From assembly GCF_038502225.1 (NCBI RefSeq), contig NW_027196452.1, forward strand, positions 15,001 to 79,000: 64,000 bases of DNA. The letters are read 5' to 3'. The notes under the pieces are model-generated. The model ran no database searches, was not told the DNA's origin, and was given only the letters and a program-made list of their open reading frames with translations. This DNA is from Cherax quadricarinatus (taxonomy: Eukaryota; Arthropoda; Malacostraca; Decapoda; Parastacidae). This document shows, one piece after another, positions 20,217-28,296 of the stretch. Both the position numbers and the translations under genes were made by a program. How positions within the stretch are numbered: the first letter of the stretch is position 1; each line of letters opens with the position of its first letter.

Positions 20217-20291
20217 CCACGCTGGCACTCTCGCACTCTCTCACACACTCTCGCACTCTCTCACACACACTCTCCTACACACACACACACA
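20171..20291. repeat. (CA)n tract between LINE copies 1 and 2
   Basis: A (CA)n run of about 45 bp, then CACGCTGGCACTCTCGCACTC-type sequence and a second (CA)n ending in CACAGGGGG. Confidence 0.95.
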
Positions 20292-21895
20292 CAGGGGGCA
20301 CACCAGCAAGTGCTGGATGAGGTACATATATCCAAGGAGGAGGTGAAGAAGCTGCTATGCGAACTTGACACCTCAAAGGCGGTGGGACCAGACAACATCT
20401 CTCCATGGGTCCTTAAAGAGGGAGCAGAGATACTGTGTGAGCCATTAACAAAGATCTTCAACACATCATTTGAAACTGGGTAACTCCCTGAGGTATGGAA
20501 AATGGCAGGGAGACAGACATGAGGCACTAAACTACAGACCTGTATCACTAACGTGTATAGTATGCAAGGTCATGGAGAAGATCATCAGGAGGAGAGTGGT
20601 GGAGCACTTGGAAAGAAACAAGTGTATAATTGACAACCAGCACGGTTTCAGGGAAGGAAAATCATGTGTCACAAACCTACTAGAGTTTTATGACAAGGTG
20701 ACAGAAGTAAGACAAGAGAGAGAGGGGTGGATCGACTCCACATTTTTGGACTGCAAGAAGGCCTTCGACACAGCTCCTCACAAGAGGTTACTGCAAAAGC
20801 TAGAGGATCAGGCACACATAACAGGAAAGGCACTGCAATGGATCAGAGAATACCTGACAGGGAGGCAACAACGAGTCATGGTATGCGACGAGGTGTCAGA
20901 GTGGGCGCCTGTGACAAGCGGGGTTCCACAGGGGTCAGTCCTAGGACCTGTGCTGTTTTTGGTATATGTGAACGACATAACGGAAGGGACAGACTCAGAA
21001 GTGTCCTTGTTTGCAGATGATGCGAAGTTAATGAGAAGAATCAAATCGGATGAGGATCAGGCAGGACTACAAAGAGACCTGGACAGGCTACAAGCCTGGT
21101 CCAGCAACTGGCTCCTTGAATTTAACCCTGCAAAATGCAAAGTCATGAAGATTGGGGAAGGGCAAAGAAGACCGCAGACACAATATAGTTTAGATGGCCA
21201 AAGACTGCAAACCTCACTCAAGGAAAAAGATCTGGGGGTGAGTATAACACCGAGCATATCTCCTGAGGTGCACATCAATCAGATAACTGCTGCAGCATAC
21301 GGGCGCCTGGCAAACCTACGGATAGCGTTCCGATACCTCAGTAAGAATTCGTTTAAGACTCTGTATACCATCTACGTCAGGCCCATACTGGAGTATGCAG
21401 CACCAGTTTGGAATCCACACCTAGTCAAGCACGTCAAGAAATTAGAGAAAGTGCAAAGACTAGTCTCAGAGCTACGGGGATTGTCCTAAGAAGAAAGGTT
21501 GAGGGAAATCGGCCTGACGACACTGGAGGACAGGAGGGTCAGGGGAGACATGATAACGACATATAAAGTACTGCGCGGAATAGACGAGGTTGACAAATAC
21601 AGGATGTTCCAGAGATGGGACACAGACACAAGAGGTCACAATTCGAAGTTGAAGACTCAGATGAATCAAAGGGATGTTAGGAAGTATTTCTTCAGTCAGA
21701 GAGTAGTCAGGCCGTGGAATAGCCTAGAAAGTGACGTAGTGGAGGCGGGAACCATACATAGTTTAAAGGCGAGGTATGATAGAGCTCATGGGGCAGGGAG
21801 AGAAACGACCTAGTACCAATCAGCGAAAAGGCGGGGCCAAGAGCTGTGACTCGACCCCTGCAACCACAAATATGTGCGTACAAATAGGTGAGTAC
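20292..21895 (+). pseudogene. LINE copy 2, truncated RT with internal deletions
   Basis: Begins within ORF2 before the RT domain (CACCAGCAAGTGCTGGATGA) and ends at the 3' terminus GAGTAC at 21,895. A TAA at 20,480-20,482 and a deletion of about 26 bp near 20,504 break the frame. The RT core is then readable (GVPQGSVLGPVLFLVYVNDI, SLFADDAKLMRR). A 12-bp deletion near 21,459 and a TAA at 21,487-21,489 break it again, and the C-terminal part continues at 21,499-21,813. It shares the 3' end of the family with a doubled 14-bp terminal unit. Both ends abut CA-rich sequence. Confidence 0.92.
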
Positions 21896-21914
21896 ACTCC
21901 CACGCTGGCACTCT

Positions 21915-21950
<36 letters not shown>
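21896..21950. repeat. CA-rich tract between LINE copies 2 and 3
   Basis: CTCCCACGCTGGCACTCTCG, then (CA)n of about 30 bp. It is the 3' flank of copy 2 and the 5' flank of copy 3. Confidence 0.95.
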
Positions 21951-21954
<4 letters not shown>

Positions 21955-22701
21955 AAGCAGTATTGCTAAATAGTGCTCCCAGGATTTAGCGTTCTAGTGG
22001 CTGTCCTAAGATATTATTAGCGGTCATCGTACGTGAGTGAATCAGTGAACATACCTACAAGAGTGTAATAGCTTTCAAGAGTGCGAATAATGTGATAGGA
22101 TCAAGAATTTTACAATTTAAATTTGAATGAAATTTGAGTGAGGGAGGGTAGCACTCAGCTGATCAGGCTACTGGCCACAGTGTTGACACAAAATATCCAA
22201 ACAGTTAATTGGGTTAACGGTGTGATCTGAAATATTAACAAATACATATGTTGGTTGATTATAGCAGCAGTGTAGTGATAAGGTCATAAAAGAGTGATTA
22301 AGTAAATACTGAAAGTAAGAAAAATTAGTCAATCCCCAGCTGTTGGTGTTGTGAATGAAGCTAACATCATCAGACTTGTTATGACCATAATACTGTATTA
22401 AAGAAAAAAGAGGGAATACCAAGTCTTAAAAGAAAAAGAAAATAAAAACTTGAATGCATGATAAAGTTCCTGAAGGAGTTACAAAATTGAAGGAGTTGAT
22501 AGACGACCAGCAGGAACCTCCATTGTTGTGCAGACGACATCACTTGCCTATTTGTGGTTAATTTTGGTTAGTGTCTAAAGTCTCAAGTGTCTCGCCCTGC
22601 TGGTTGTATGCTATACCATCTCTCTCTCCCTATTTCAGTACCAGGAGATAGATAGTGTTTAGTAAATTATCTAAATATCGCCAGGTAAACTCAGAAGAGT
22701 T

Positions 22702-23100
22702 GTGTAGCCTAGTGAACCCCCCCCCCGTTTTTCTGAGGGACAAGCTAGTAAACAAGTACGCACATACAAACACACGTGTGCACCCGTAATTATTGTTATA
22801 ATAAACATTAGTATATAATAATAAGGAATTGAGTGAGAAAAAATAATCCTATAATCTTCAAAAAGTAAAGTAGCCTAGTGTGCGGAGATCTGGGCCGGGA
22901 GAGTACCGGTGAACCAACAACAATAACAAATAGTGTTAACGTGACCCCCCCCCTCTTTTTCAAAGAACAACAAGCTAGTAAACACACACACACAAACAAG
23001 TGTACGCAATTAATATTATATAGTATATATTAGTGCATATAATAAGGAATTGATTGTGAAATTTTTTTTTTATAATCTTCAAAAGAGTAGCGTAGCCTAG
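22702..23100 (+). promoter_or_regulatory. Repeated modules in the LINE 5' UTR
   Basis: GTAGCCTAGTG recurs at 22,704, 22,870 and 23,092. Between these, the order 'poly-C run, GTTTTTCTGA/CTCTTTTTCAAAG, AACAAGCTAGTAAACA, ATAATAAGGAATTGA, TATAATCTTCAAAA' appears twice in imperfect form. This gives two modules of about 166 and 222 bp. Tandem 5' UTR monomers often carry LINE promoters (as in mouse L1). The promoter role here is inference. Confidence 0.55.
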
Positions 23101-23620
23101 TGTGCGCACGCACACCCACACCCACACACACCCACACACACCCACATACACCCACACACACCCACACCCACACACACCCACACACACCCACACACACCCA
23201 CCCACACCCACCCACACACCCAACCACACACCCACCCACACACCCACCCACCCACACACCCACCCACACACCCACCCACACACCCACCCACACACCCACC
23301 CACCCACACACCCACCCACACACCCACCCACACACCCACCCACACACACACCCACCCACACACCCACCCACCCACACCCCCACCCACACATCCCCACACA
23401 CACCCACACACACCCACACCCACCCACACACCCACCCACACACCCACCCACACACCCCCACACACACCCACACACACACACAAACACACACACCCACACA
23501 CATCCACACACCCACACACCCACCCACACCCACCCACACACCCACCCACACCCCCCCCACACCCCCCCACCCCTCCCCACACACACACACGCAACACACA
23601 CACAACACACACAATACACA
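23101..23620. repeat. CA/CCCA microsatellite in the LINE 5' UTR
   Basis: (CACACACCCA)-type repeat of about 500 bp between the 5' UTR modules and ORF1. His/Thr/Pro-rich and Val/Gly/Cys-rich open frames are artefacts. The following 23,621-23,906 is C-rich and T-rich leader. Confidence 0.95.
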
Positions 23621-23906
23621 CATATTGCCAGACTCACACATACAATACACTCCCCCCCTTCCCCACCGACATCTCACTCCTTCACCTGATCCCTCCCCTC
23701 CCTCTTTTCACCCTCCCCCTCCCCACCTCTCCCTCACCCACTTACCCACTTGCTTCACTCTCCTTCCCACTCCCCCTCCCCACTACTCCCATATAGCCAC
23801 AGTTCCTCCTCTACCTCCCCCCCCCACACTCTGACATATACAATACTAACCTAACATACAGAATTACATAGGTTTCCCACTCTGAGGCAATCAGGATAAA
23901 ACAAAA

Positions 23907-24920
23907 ATGGGTTGCCAGAGAGCAACAAGAAAACCCAAGGGACAGGAGGAGGAAACTGCAAAGGAAGATTGGGCAGCAGAGCTCACAAAAAGGGAACAAG
24001 AATGGGAAAAGAAACTAGAAGAACTTAGCATGAGAATGGAAGAGAGGATAGACATGGAAAGCAGGAAGTGGGAGGTGAAAGTCAAAGCAGCAGAGGCCAG
24101 GATACAGAGTTTAGAAGAGGAACTGGAAAATCTGAAACAGCCTAAAGAATTAAAGAACATGGGATTGACAACAGAGACCGCTACCTCAGCCACAAATAAG
24201 GGGACTGTAGGGAAAGGAGGAGCAAAACTGCATGTAGAAGCTCTATCAGTGGAGACTGTAGTAAATGAAAGAGCTAAGCTATATGTGGAGGCCCTAAAAG
24301 AACACAACAGAGCCCAGGGAAAGCCGAGAAGGGAAAATGACAGGCCACTGAGCCCATGTACAGTAGCTAGTGAAACTGAAGAAAGGAAAGCTGCAATGGA
24401 GGAAATCAAATTGAATGAGGGGATACACAGGGATATGCAGTGGGAGAATGAAAGGGTGCGGTCAGTCTTTGTGTATGGGCTACAGGAAGTTGAAGGGGAA
24501 ACATATGAAGCAAGAAAACAAGGGGAAAAAAAAGCAATTGAAAGCATCATGAAAGTAATTGGAGAAGACGACATGACCCAGCTGGAAAATTTTCGGAGAA
24601 TAGGGGGGTTTGTAAAAAAAAGAACCCGGCCAGTGAAAGTGACCTTCAAGGCAGAATCGACTCGGAACAGGATACTGCAGGAAAAAGCACGATTAAGGGA
24701 CATGCCGGCATACAGGAAGGTGTATCTCGACCGCGACAGAACACAAGACGAAAGGCGGAAACTGAGAGAGATGGTACAAAGGCGAAAGGAGGAAAGAGAG
24801 GGGATGGAGAAGACAGACAGGAGATCCCAGACACAGGAAGAAGATCAAATACAACCTCCCTCACAGCTTCCTATAGAAGCCTCCCAACCAGGTCAACCCC
24901 AGTGCAGCCAAACACTCTAA
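23907..24920 (+). CDS. LINE ORF1 protein (RNA-binding chaperone type)
   Basis: 337 codons. The ATG at 23,907 is in good context (AAAAATGG). Residues about 15-85 are rich in Glu/Lys/Arg with heptad spacing (KREQEWEKKLEELSMRMEER), predicting a coiled coil. Around residues 185-270 there is an RRM-like segment (RSVFVYGLQEVEGETYEARK ... RPVKVTFKAESTRNRILQEK). The C-terminus is very basic (QDERRKLREMVQRRKEEREG). This order, coiled coil, RRM-like, basic tail, matches ORF1 proteins of L1- and CR1-type LINEs, which trimerise and bind element RNA. It overlaps ORF2 by 19 bp in another frame. No zinc knuckle is seen. Confidence 0.82.
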   Translation: MGCQRATRKPKGQEEETAKEDWAAELTKREQEWEKKLEELSMRMEERIDMESRKWEVKVKAAEARIQSLEEELENLKQPKELKNMGLTTETATSATNKGTVGKGGAKLHVEALSVETVVNERAKLYVEALKEHNRAQGKPRRENDRPLSPCTVASETEERKAAMEEIKLNEGIHRDMQWENERVRSVFVYGLQEVEGETYEARKQGEKKAIESIMKVIGEDDMTQLENFRRIGGFVKKRTRPVKVTFKAESTRNRILQEKARLRDMPAYRKVYLDRDRTQDERRKLREMVQRRKEEREGMEKTDRRSQTQEEDQIQPPSQLPIEASQPGQPQCSQTL

Positions 24921-27913
24921 ACCAAAACACCCATGCCATATCCAATGCCCCCACCCACTACATTACAAACTCCACCCCCACAGCAACCACCCATAGTTCC
25001 TTATCAGGTCTCCCACTTCCCCAACCCCAATACACCTCCCAGACCACAGTCTTAGAAAAGAAGTTGAAGGTATGGTATACAAATGCAGATGGAATAACAA
25101 ATAAGTATGAGGAGTGGCACGAAAGAATCAAGGAGACATCCCCAGACATAATAGCACTCACAGAAACAAAACTCACCAGAATAATAACAGATTCAATCTT
25201 TCCACCCGGATATCAAATCTTCAGGAAAGACAGAGGGAGGAGAGGGGGAGGAGGAGTTGCACTGCTCATTAAAAGCCAGTGGGGTTTTGAGAAAATGGAA
25301 GGAATGGATGGCACGGGTGAAAGGGACTACTTAGTAGGAACAATCCAGTCTGAGGGACATAAGGTGATAATTGCAGTAATGTACAACCCACCACAGAACT
25401 GCAGGAGACCAAGAGAAGAATACGATGAGAGCAACAGAGCCATGGTCGACACACTAGCCGAGGTGGCCAGGAGAGCACACGTGGGGGGAGCAAAGTTACT
25501 AGTTATGGGTGATTTCAATCACAAGGAGATTGACTGGGAAAACCTGGAGCCCCATGGGGGTTCCGAAACATGGAGAGCCAAGATGATGGATGTAGTACTG
25601 GAAAACCTCATGCATCAACATGTTAGAGACACTACCAGAGAGAGAGGAGAAGATGAACCAGCAAGACTGGACCTTGTATTCACCTTGAGTAGTTCAGACA
25701 TCGAGGATATCTTGTATGAAAGGCCCCTGGGAGCTAGTGATCATGTGGTTCTGTGCTTTGACTACATAGTTGAGCTCCAAGTGGAGAGAGTAGCAGGAAT
25801 AGGATGGGAAAAACCAAACTACAAAAGGGGGAACTACTCAGGCATGAGGAACTTCCTTCAAAACATTCAGTGGGAGAGGGAACTGACAGGAAAACCAGTA
25901 CAAGAAATGGACTATGTGGCAACAAAATGCAAGGAGGCAGAGGAGAGGTTTGTTCCCAAGGGAAACAGATATAATGGGAAGAACAGAGCGAGTCCTTGGT
26001 TCACCCAAAGGTGTAGGGAGGCAAAAACTAGGTGTACTAGAGAATGGAAAAGGTACAGAAGACAGAGAACTCAGGAAAATAAAGAGATTAGCCGAAGAGC
26101 CAGAAATGAATATGCACAGATAAGAAGGGAGGCTCAGCGACAGTATGAAAATGACATAGCATCAAAAGTAAAGACTGACCCGAAGCTGTTGTACAGCCAC
26201 ATCAGGAGGAAAACAACAGTCAAGGACCAGGTAATCAGATTGAGGAAGGGTGATGGGGAATTCACAAGCAACGACCGAGAGGTATGTCAGGAGCTCAACA
26301 CGAGATTTAAAGAAGTATTTACAGTGGAAACCAGTAGGACTCCAGGAAATCAGAACAGGGGGGTACACCAGCAAGTGCTGGATGAGGTACATATAACCAA
26401 GGAGGAAGTGAAGAAGCTGCTATGCGAACTTGACACCTCAAAGGCGGTGGGACCAGACAACATCTCTCCGTGGGTCCTTAAAGAGGGAGCAGAGATATTG
26501 TGTGTGCCATTAACAAAGATCTTCAACACATCATTTGAAACTGGGCAACTCCCTGAGGTATGGAAGATGGCAAATGTAGTCCCAATTTTTAAAAAGGGAG
26601 ACAGACATGAGGCACTAAACTACAGACCTGTATCACTAACGTGTATAGTATGCAAGGTCATGGAGAAGATCATCAGGAGGAGAGTGGTGGAGCACCTGGA
26701 AAGAAACAAGTGTATAATTGACAACCAGCATGGTTTCAGGGAAGGAAAATCCTGTGTCACAAACCTACTAGAGTTTTATGACAAGGTGACAGAAGTAAGA
26801 CAAGAGAGAGAGGGGTGGATCGACTGCATTTTTTTGGACTGCAAAAAGGCCTTCGACACAGTTCCTCACAAGAGGTTACTGAAAAAGCTAGAAGATCAGG
26901 CACACATAACAGGAAAGGCACTGCAATGGATCAGAGAATACCTGACAGGGAGGCAACAACGAGTCATGGTACGTGACGAGGTGTCAGAGTGGGCGCTTGT
27001 GACAAGCGGGGTTCCACAGGGGTCAGTCCTAGGACCTGTGCTGTTCTTGGTATATGTGAACGACATAACGGAAGGGATAGACTCAGAAGTGTCCTTGTTT
27101 GCAGATGATGTGAAGTTAATGAGAAGAATCAAATCGGATGAGGATCAGGCAGGACTACAAAGAGACCTGGACAGGCTGCAAGCCTGGTCCAGCAACTGGC
27201 TCCTTGAGTTTAACCCTGCCAAATGCAAAGTCATGAAGATTGGGGAAGGGCAAAGAAGACCGCAGACACAATATAGTTTAGATGGCCAAAGACTGCAAAC
27301 CTCACTCAAGGAAAAAGATCTGGGGGTGAGTATAACACCGAGCATATCTCCTGAGGCGCACATAAATCAGATAACTGCTGCAGCATACGGGCGCCTGGCA
27401 AACCTACGGATAGCGTTCCGATACCTCAGTAAGGAGTCGTTCAAGACCCTGTATACCATTTACGTCAGGCCCATACTGGAGTATGCAGCACCAGTTTGGA
27501 ATCCACACCTAGTCAAGCACGTCAAGAAATTAGAGAAAGTGCAAAGGTTTGCAACAAGACTAGTCCCAGAGCTACGGGGATTGTCCTACGAAGAAAGGTT
27601 GAGGGAAATCGGCCTGACGACACTGGAGGCCAGGAGGGTCAGGGGAGAGATGATAACGACATATAAAATACTGCGCGGAATAGACAAGGTGGACAAAGAC
27701 AGGATGTTCCAGAGATGGGACACAGACACAAGAGGTCACAATTGGAAGTTGAAGACTCAGATGAATCGAAGGGATGTTAGGAAGTATTTCTTCAGTCATA
27801 GAGTAGTCAAGTCGTGGAATAGTCTAGAAAGTGAAGTAGTGGAGGCGGGAACCATACATAGTTTTAAGGCGAGGTATGATATAGCTCATGTAGCAGGGAG
27901 AGAGAGGACCTAG
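24902..27913 (+). CDS. LINE ORF2: AP-endonuclease and reverse transcriptase
   Basis: About 1,003 codons, with the given start a GTG inside the end of ORF1. No ATG occurs in this frame between about 24,782 and the endonuclease core, so initiation is unusual or coupled to ORF1. Endonuclease: WYTNADGITNKYEEW (from residue 58), TETK (87-90), GDFN (Asp 204), SDH (279-281), all catalytic. Reverse transcriptase: YRPVSLTCIVCKVMEKII, FLDCKKAFDTVPHKRLL, GVPQGSVLGPVLFLVYVNDI and FADD at 733-736. The C-terminal region has YVRPILEYAAPVWNPHLVKH. The enzyme nicks the target and primes cDNA there. The frame is intact. Copies 1, 2, 4 and 5 are close relatives. Confidence 0.92.
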   Translation: MQPNTLNQNTHAISNAPTHYITNSTPTATTHSSLSGLPLPQPQYTSQTTVLEKKLKVWYTNADGITNKYEEWHERIKETSPDIIALTETKLTRIITDSIFPPGYQIFRKDRGRRGGGGVALLIKSQWGFEKMEGMDGTGERDYLVGTIQSEGHKVIIAVMYNPPQNCRRPREEYDESNRAMVDTLAEVARRAHVGGAKLLVMGDFNHKEIDWENLEPHGGSETWRAKMMDVVLENLMHQHVRDTTRERGEDEPARLDLVFTLSSSDIEDILYERPLGASDHVVLCFDYIVELQVERVAGIGWEKPNYKRGNYSGMRNFLQNIQWERELTGKPVQEMDYVATKCKEAEERFVPKGNRYNGKNRASPWFTQRCREAKTRCTREWKRYRRQRTQENKEISRRARNEYAQIRREAQRQYENDIASKVKTDPKLLYSHIRRKTTVKDQVIRLRKGDGEFTSNDREVCQELNTRFKEVFTVETSRTPGNQNRGVHQQVLDEVHITKEEVKKLLCELDTSKAVGPDNISPWVLKEGAEILCVPLTKIFNTSFETGQLPEVWKMANVVPIFKKGDRHEALNYRPVSLTCIVCKVMEKIIRRRVVEHLERNKCIIDNQHGFREGKSCVTNLLEFYDKVTEVRQEREGWIDCIFLDCKKAFDTVPHKRLLKKLEDQAHITGKALQWIREYLTGRQQRVMVRDEVSEWALVTSGVPQGSVLGPVLFLVYVNDITEGIDSEVSLFADDVKLMRRIKSDEDQAGLQRDLDRLQAWSSNWLLEFNPAKCKVMKIGEGQRRPQTQYSLDGQRLQTSLKEKDLGVSITPSISPEAHINQITAAAYGRLANLRIAFRYLSKESFKTLYTIYVRPILEYAAPVWNPHLVKHVKKLEKVQRFATRLVPELRGLSYEERLREIGLTTLEARRVRGEMITTYKILRGIDKVDKDRMFQRWDTDTRGHNWKLKTQMNRRDVRKYFFSHRVVKSWNSLESEVVEAGTIHSFKARYDIAHVAGRERT

Positions 27914-27960
27914 TAGCAATCAGTGAAGAGGCGGGGCCAGGAGCTATGACTCGACCCCTG

Positions 27961-27990
27961 CAACCACAAATAGGTGAGTACAAATAGGTG

Positions 27991-27995
<5 letters not shown>
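27961..27995 (+). other. LINE 3' terminus with tandem 14-bp units
   Basis: AAATAGGTGAGTAC is present twice (27,968-27,981 and 27,982-27,995), directly followed by (CA)n. Other copies of the family have one or two of these units, so this is the variable 3' terminal repeat of the LINE. Confidence 0.8.
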
Positions 27996-28031
<36 letters not shown>

Positions 28032-28107
28032 CACACAACACACACACACACACACACACAACACACACACACACACACACACACACAACACACACACACA
28101 CAACACA

Positions 28108-28140
<33 letters not shown>

Positions 28141-28153
28141 CACACACACACAC

Positions 28154-28189
<36 letters not shown>
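27996..28189. repeat. (CA)n tract after LINE copy 3
   Basis: (CA)n with regular ACAA interruptions, about 194 bp. Followed by 100 bp of unique sequence (28,190-28,296) with no feature. Confidence 0.96.
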
Positions 28190-28190
<1 letters not shown>

Positions 28191-28296
28191 GCATCTGCAC
28201 TTCAAACAAAAAGTCAAAAATTTCTTATATTACAGGTCCGCATGAAAGGCGCCAAACTCTCCAAAATCCTAAAATAAATTGGATTACATCTCAAAG

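Larger units (their letters stand above)
21951..27995 (+). mobile_element. LINE copy 3, apparently full-length CR1/Jockey-type non-LTR retrotransposon
   Basis: About 6.0 kb: a 2-kb 5' untranslated region with repeated modules, ORF1 (23,907-24,920), ORF2 (about 24,902-27,913) with AP-endonuclease and reverse transcriptase, and a short 3' UTR ending in two copies of AAATAGGTGAGTAC before (CA)n. The left boundary at 21,951 is where (CA)n stops and is inferred. All recognised catalytic motifs are present with no stop or frameshift, so the copy may be active or very recently so. The CR1/L2/Jockey group placement rests on the APE-RT layout and needs a tree. Confidence 0.85.

Noticed and set aside
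23030..23834. Long frames in the CA/CCCA tract before ORF1
   Set aside because: Low-complexity Thr/His/Pro and Gly/Val/Cys strings that overlap in all frames.
23891..24703. 270-codon minus-strand open frame opposite LINE ORF1
   Set aside because: Antisense shadow of ORF1. Ser/Phe/Leu-rich without a recognisable domain.
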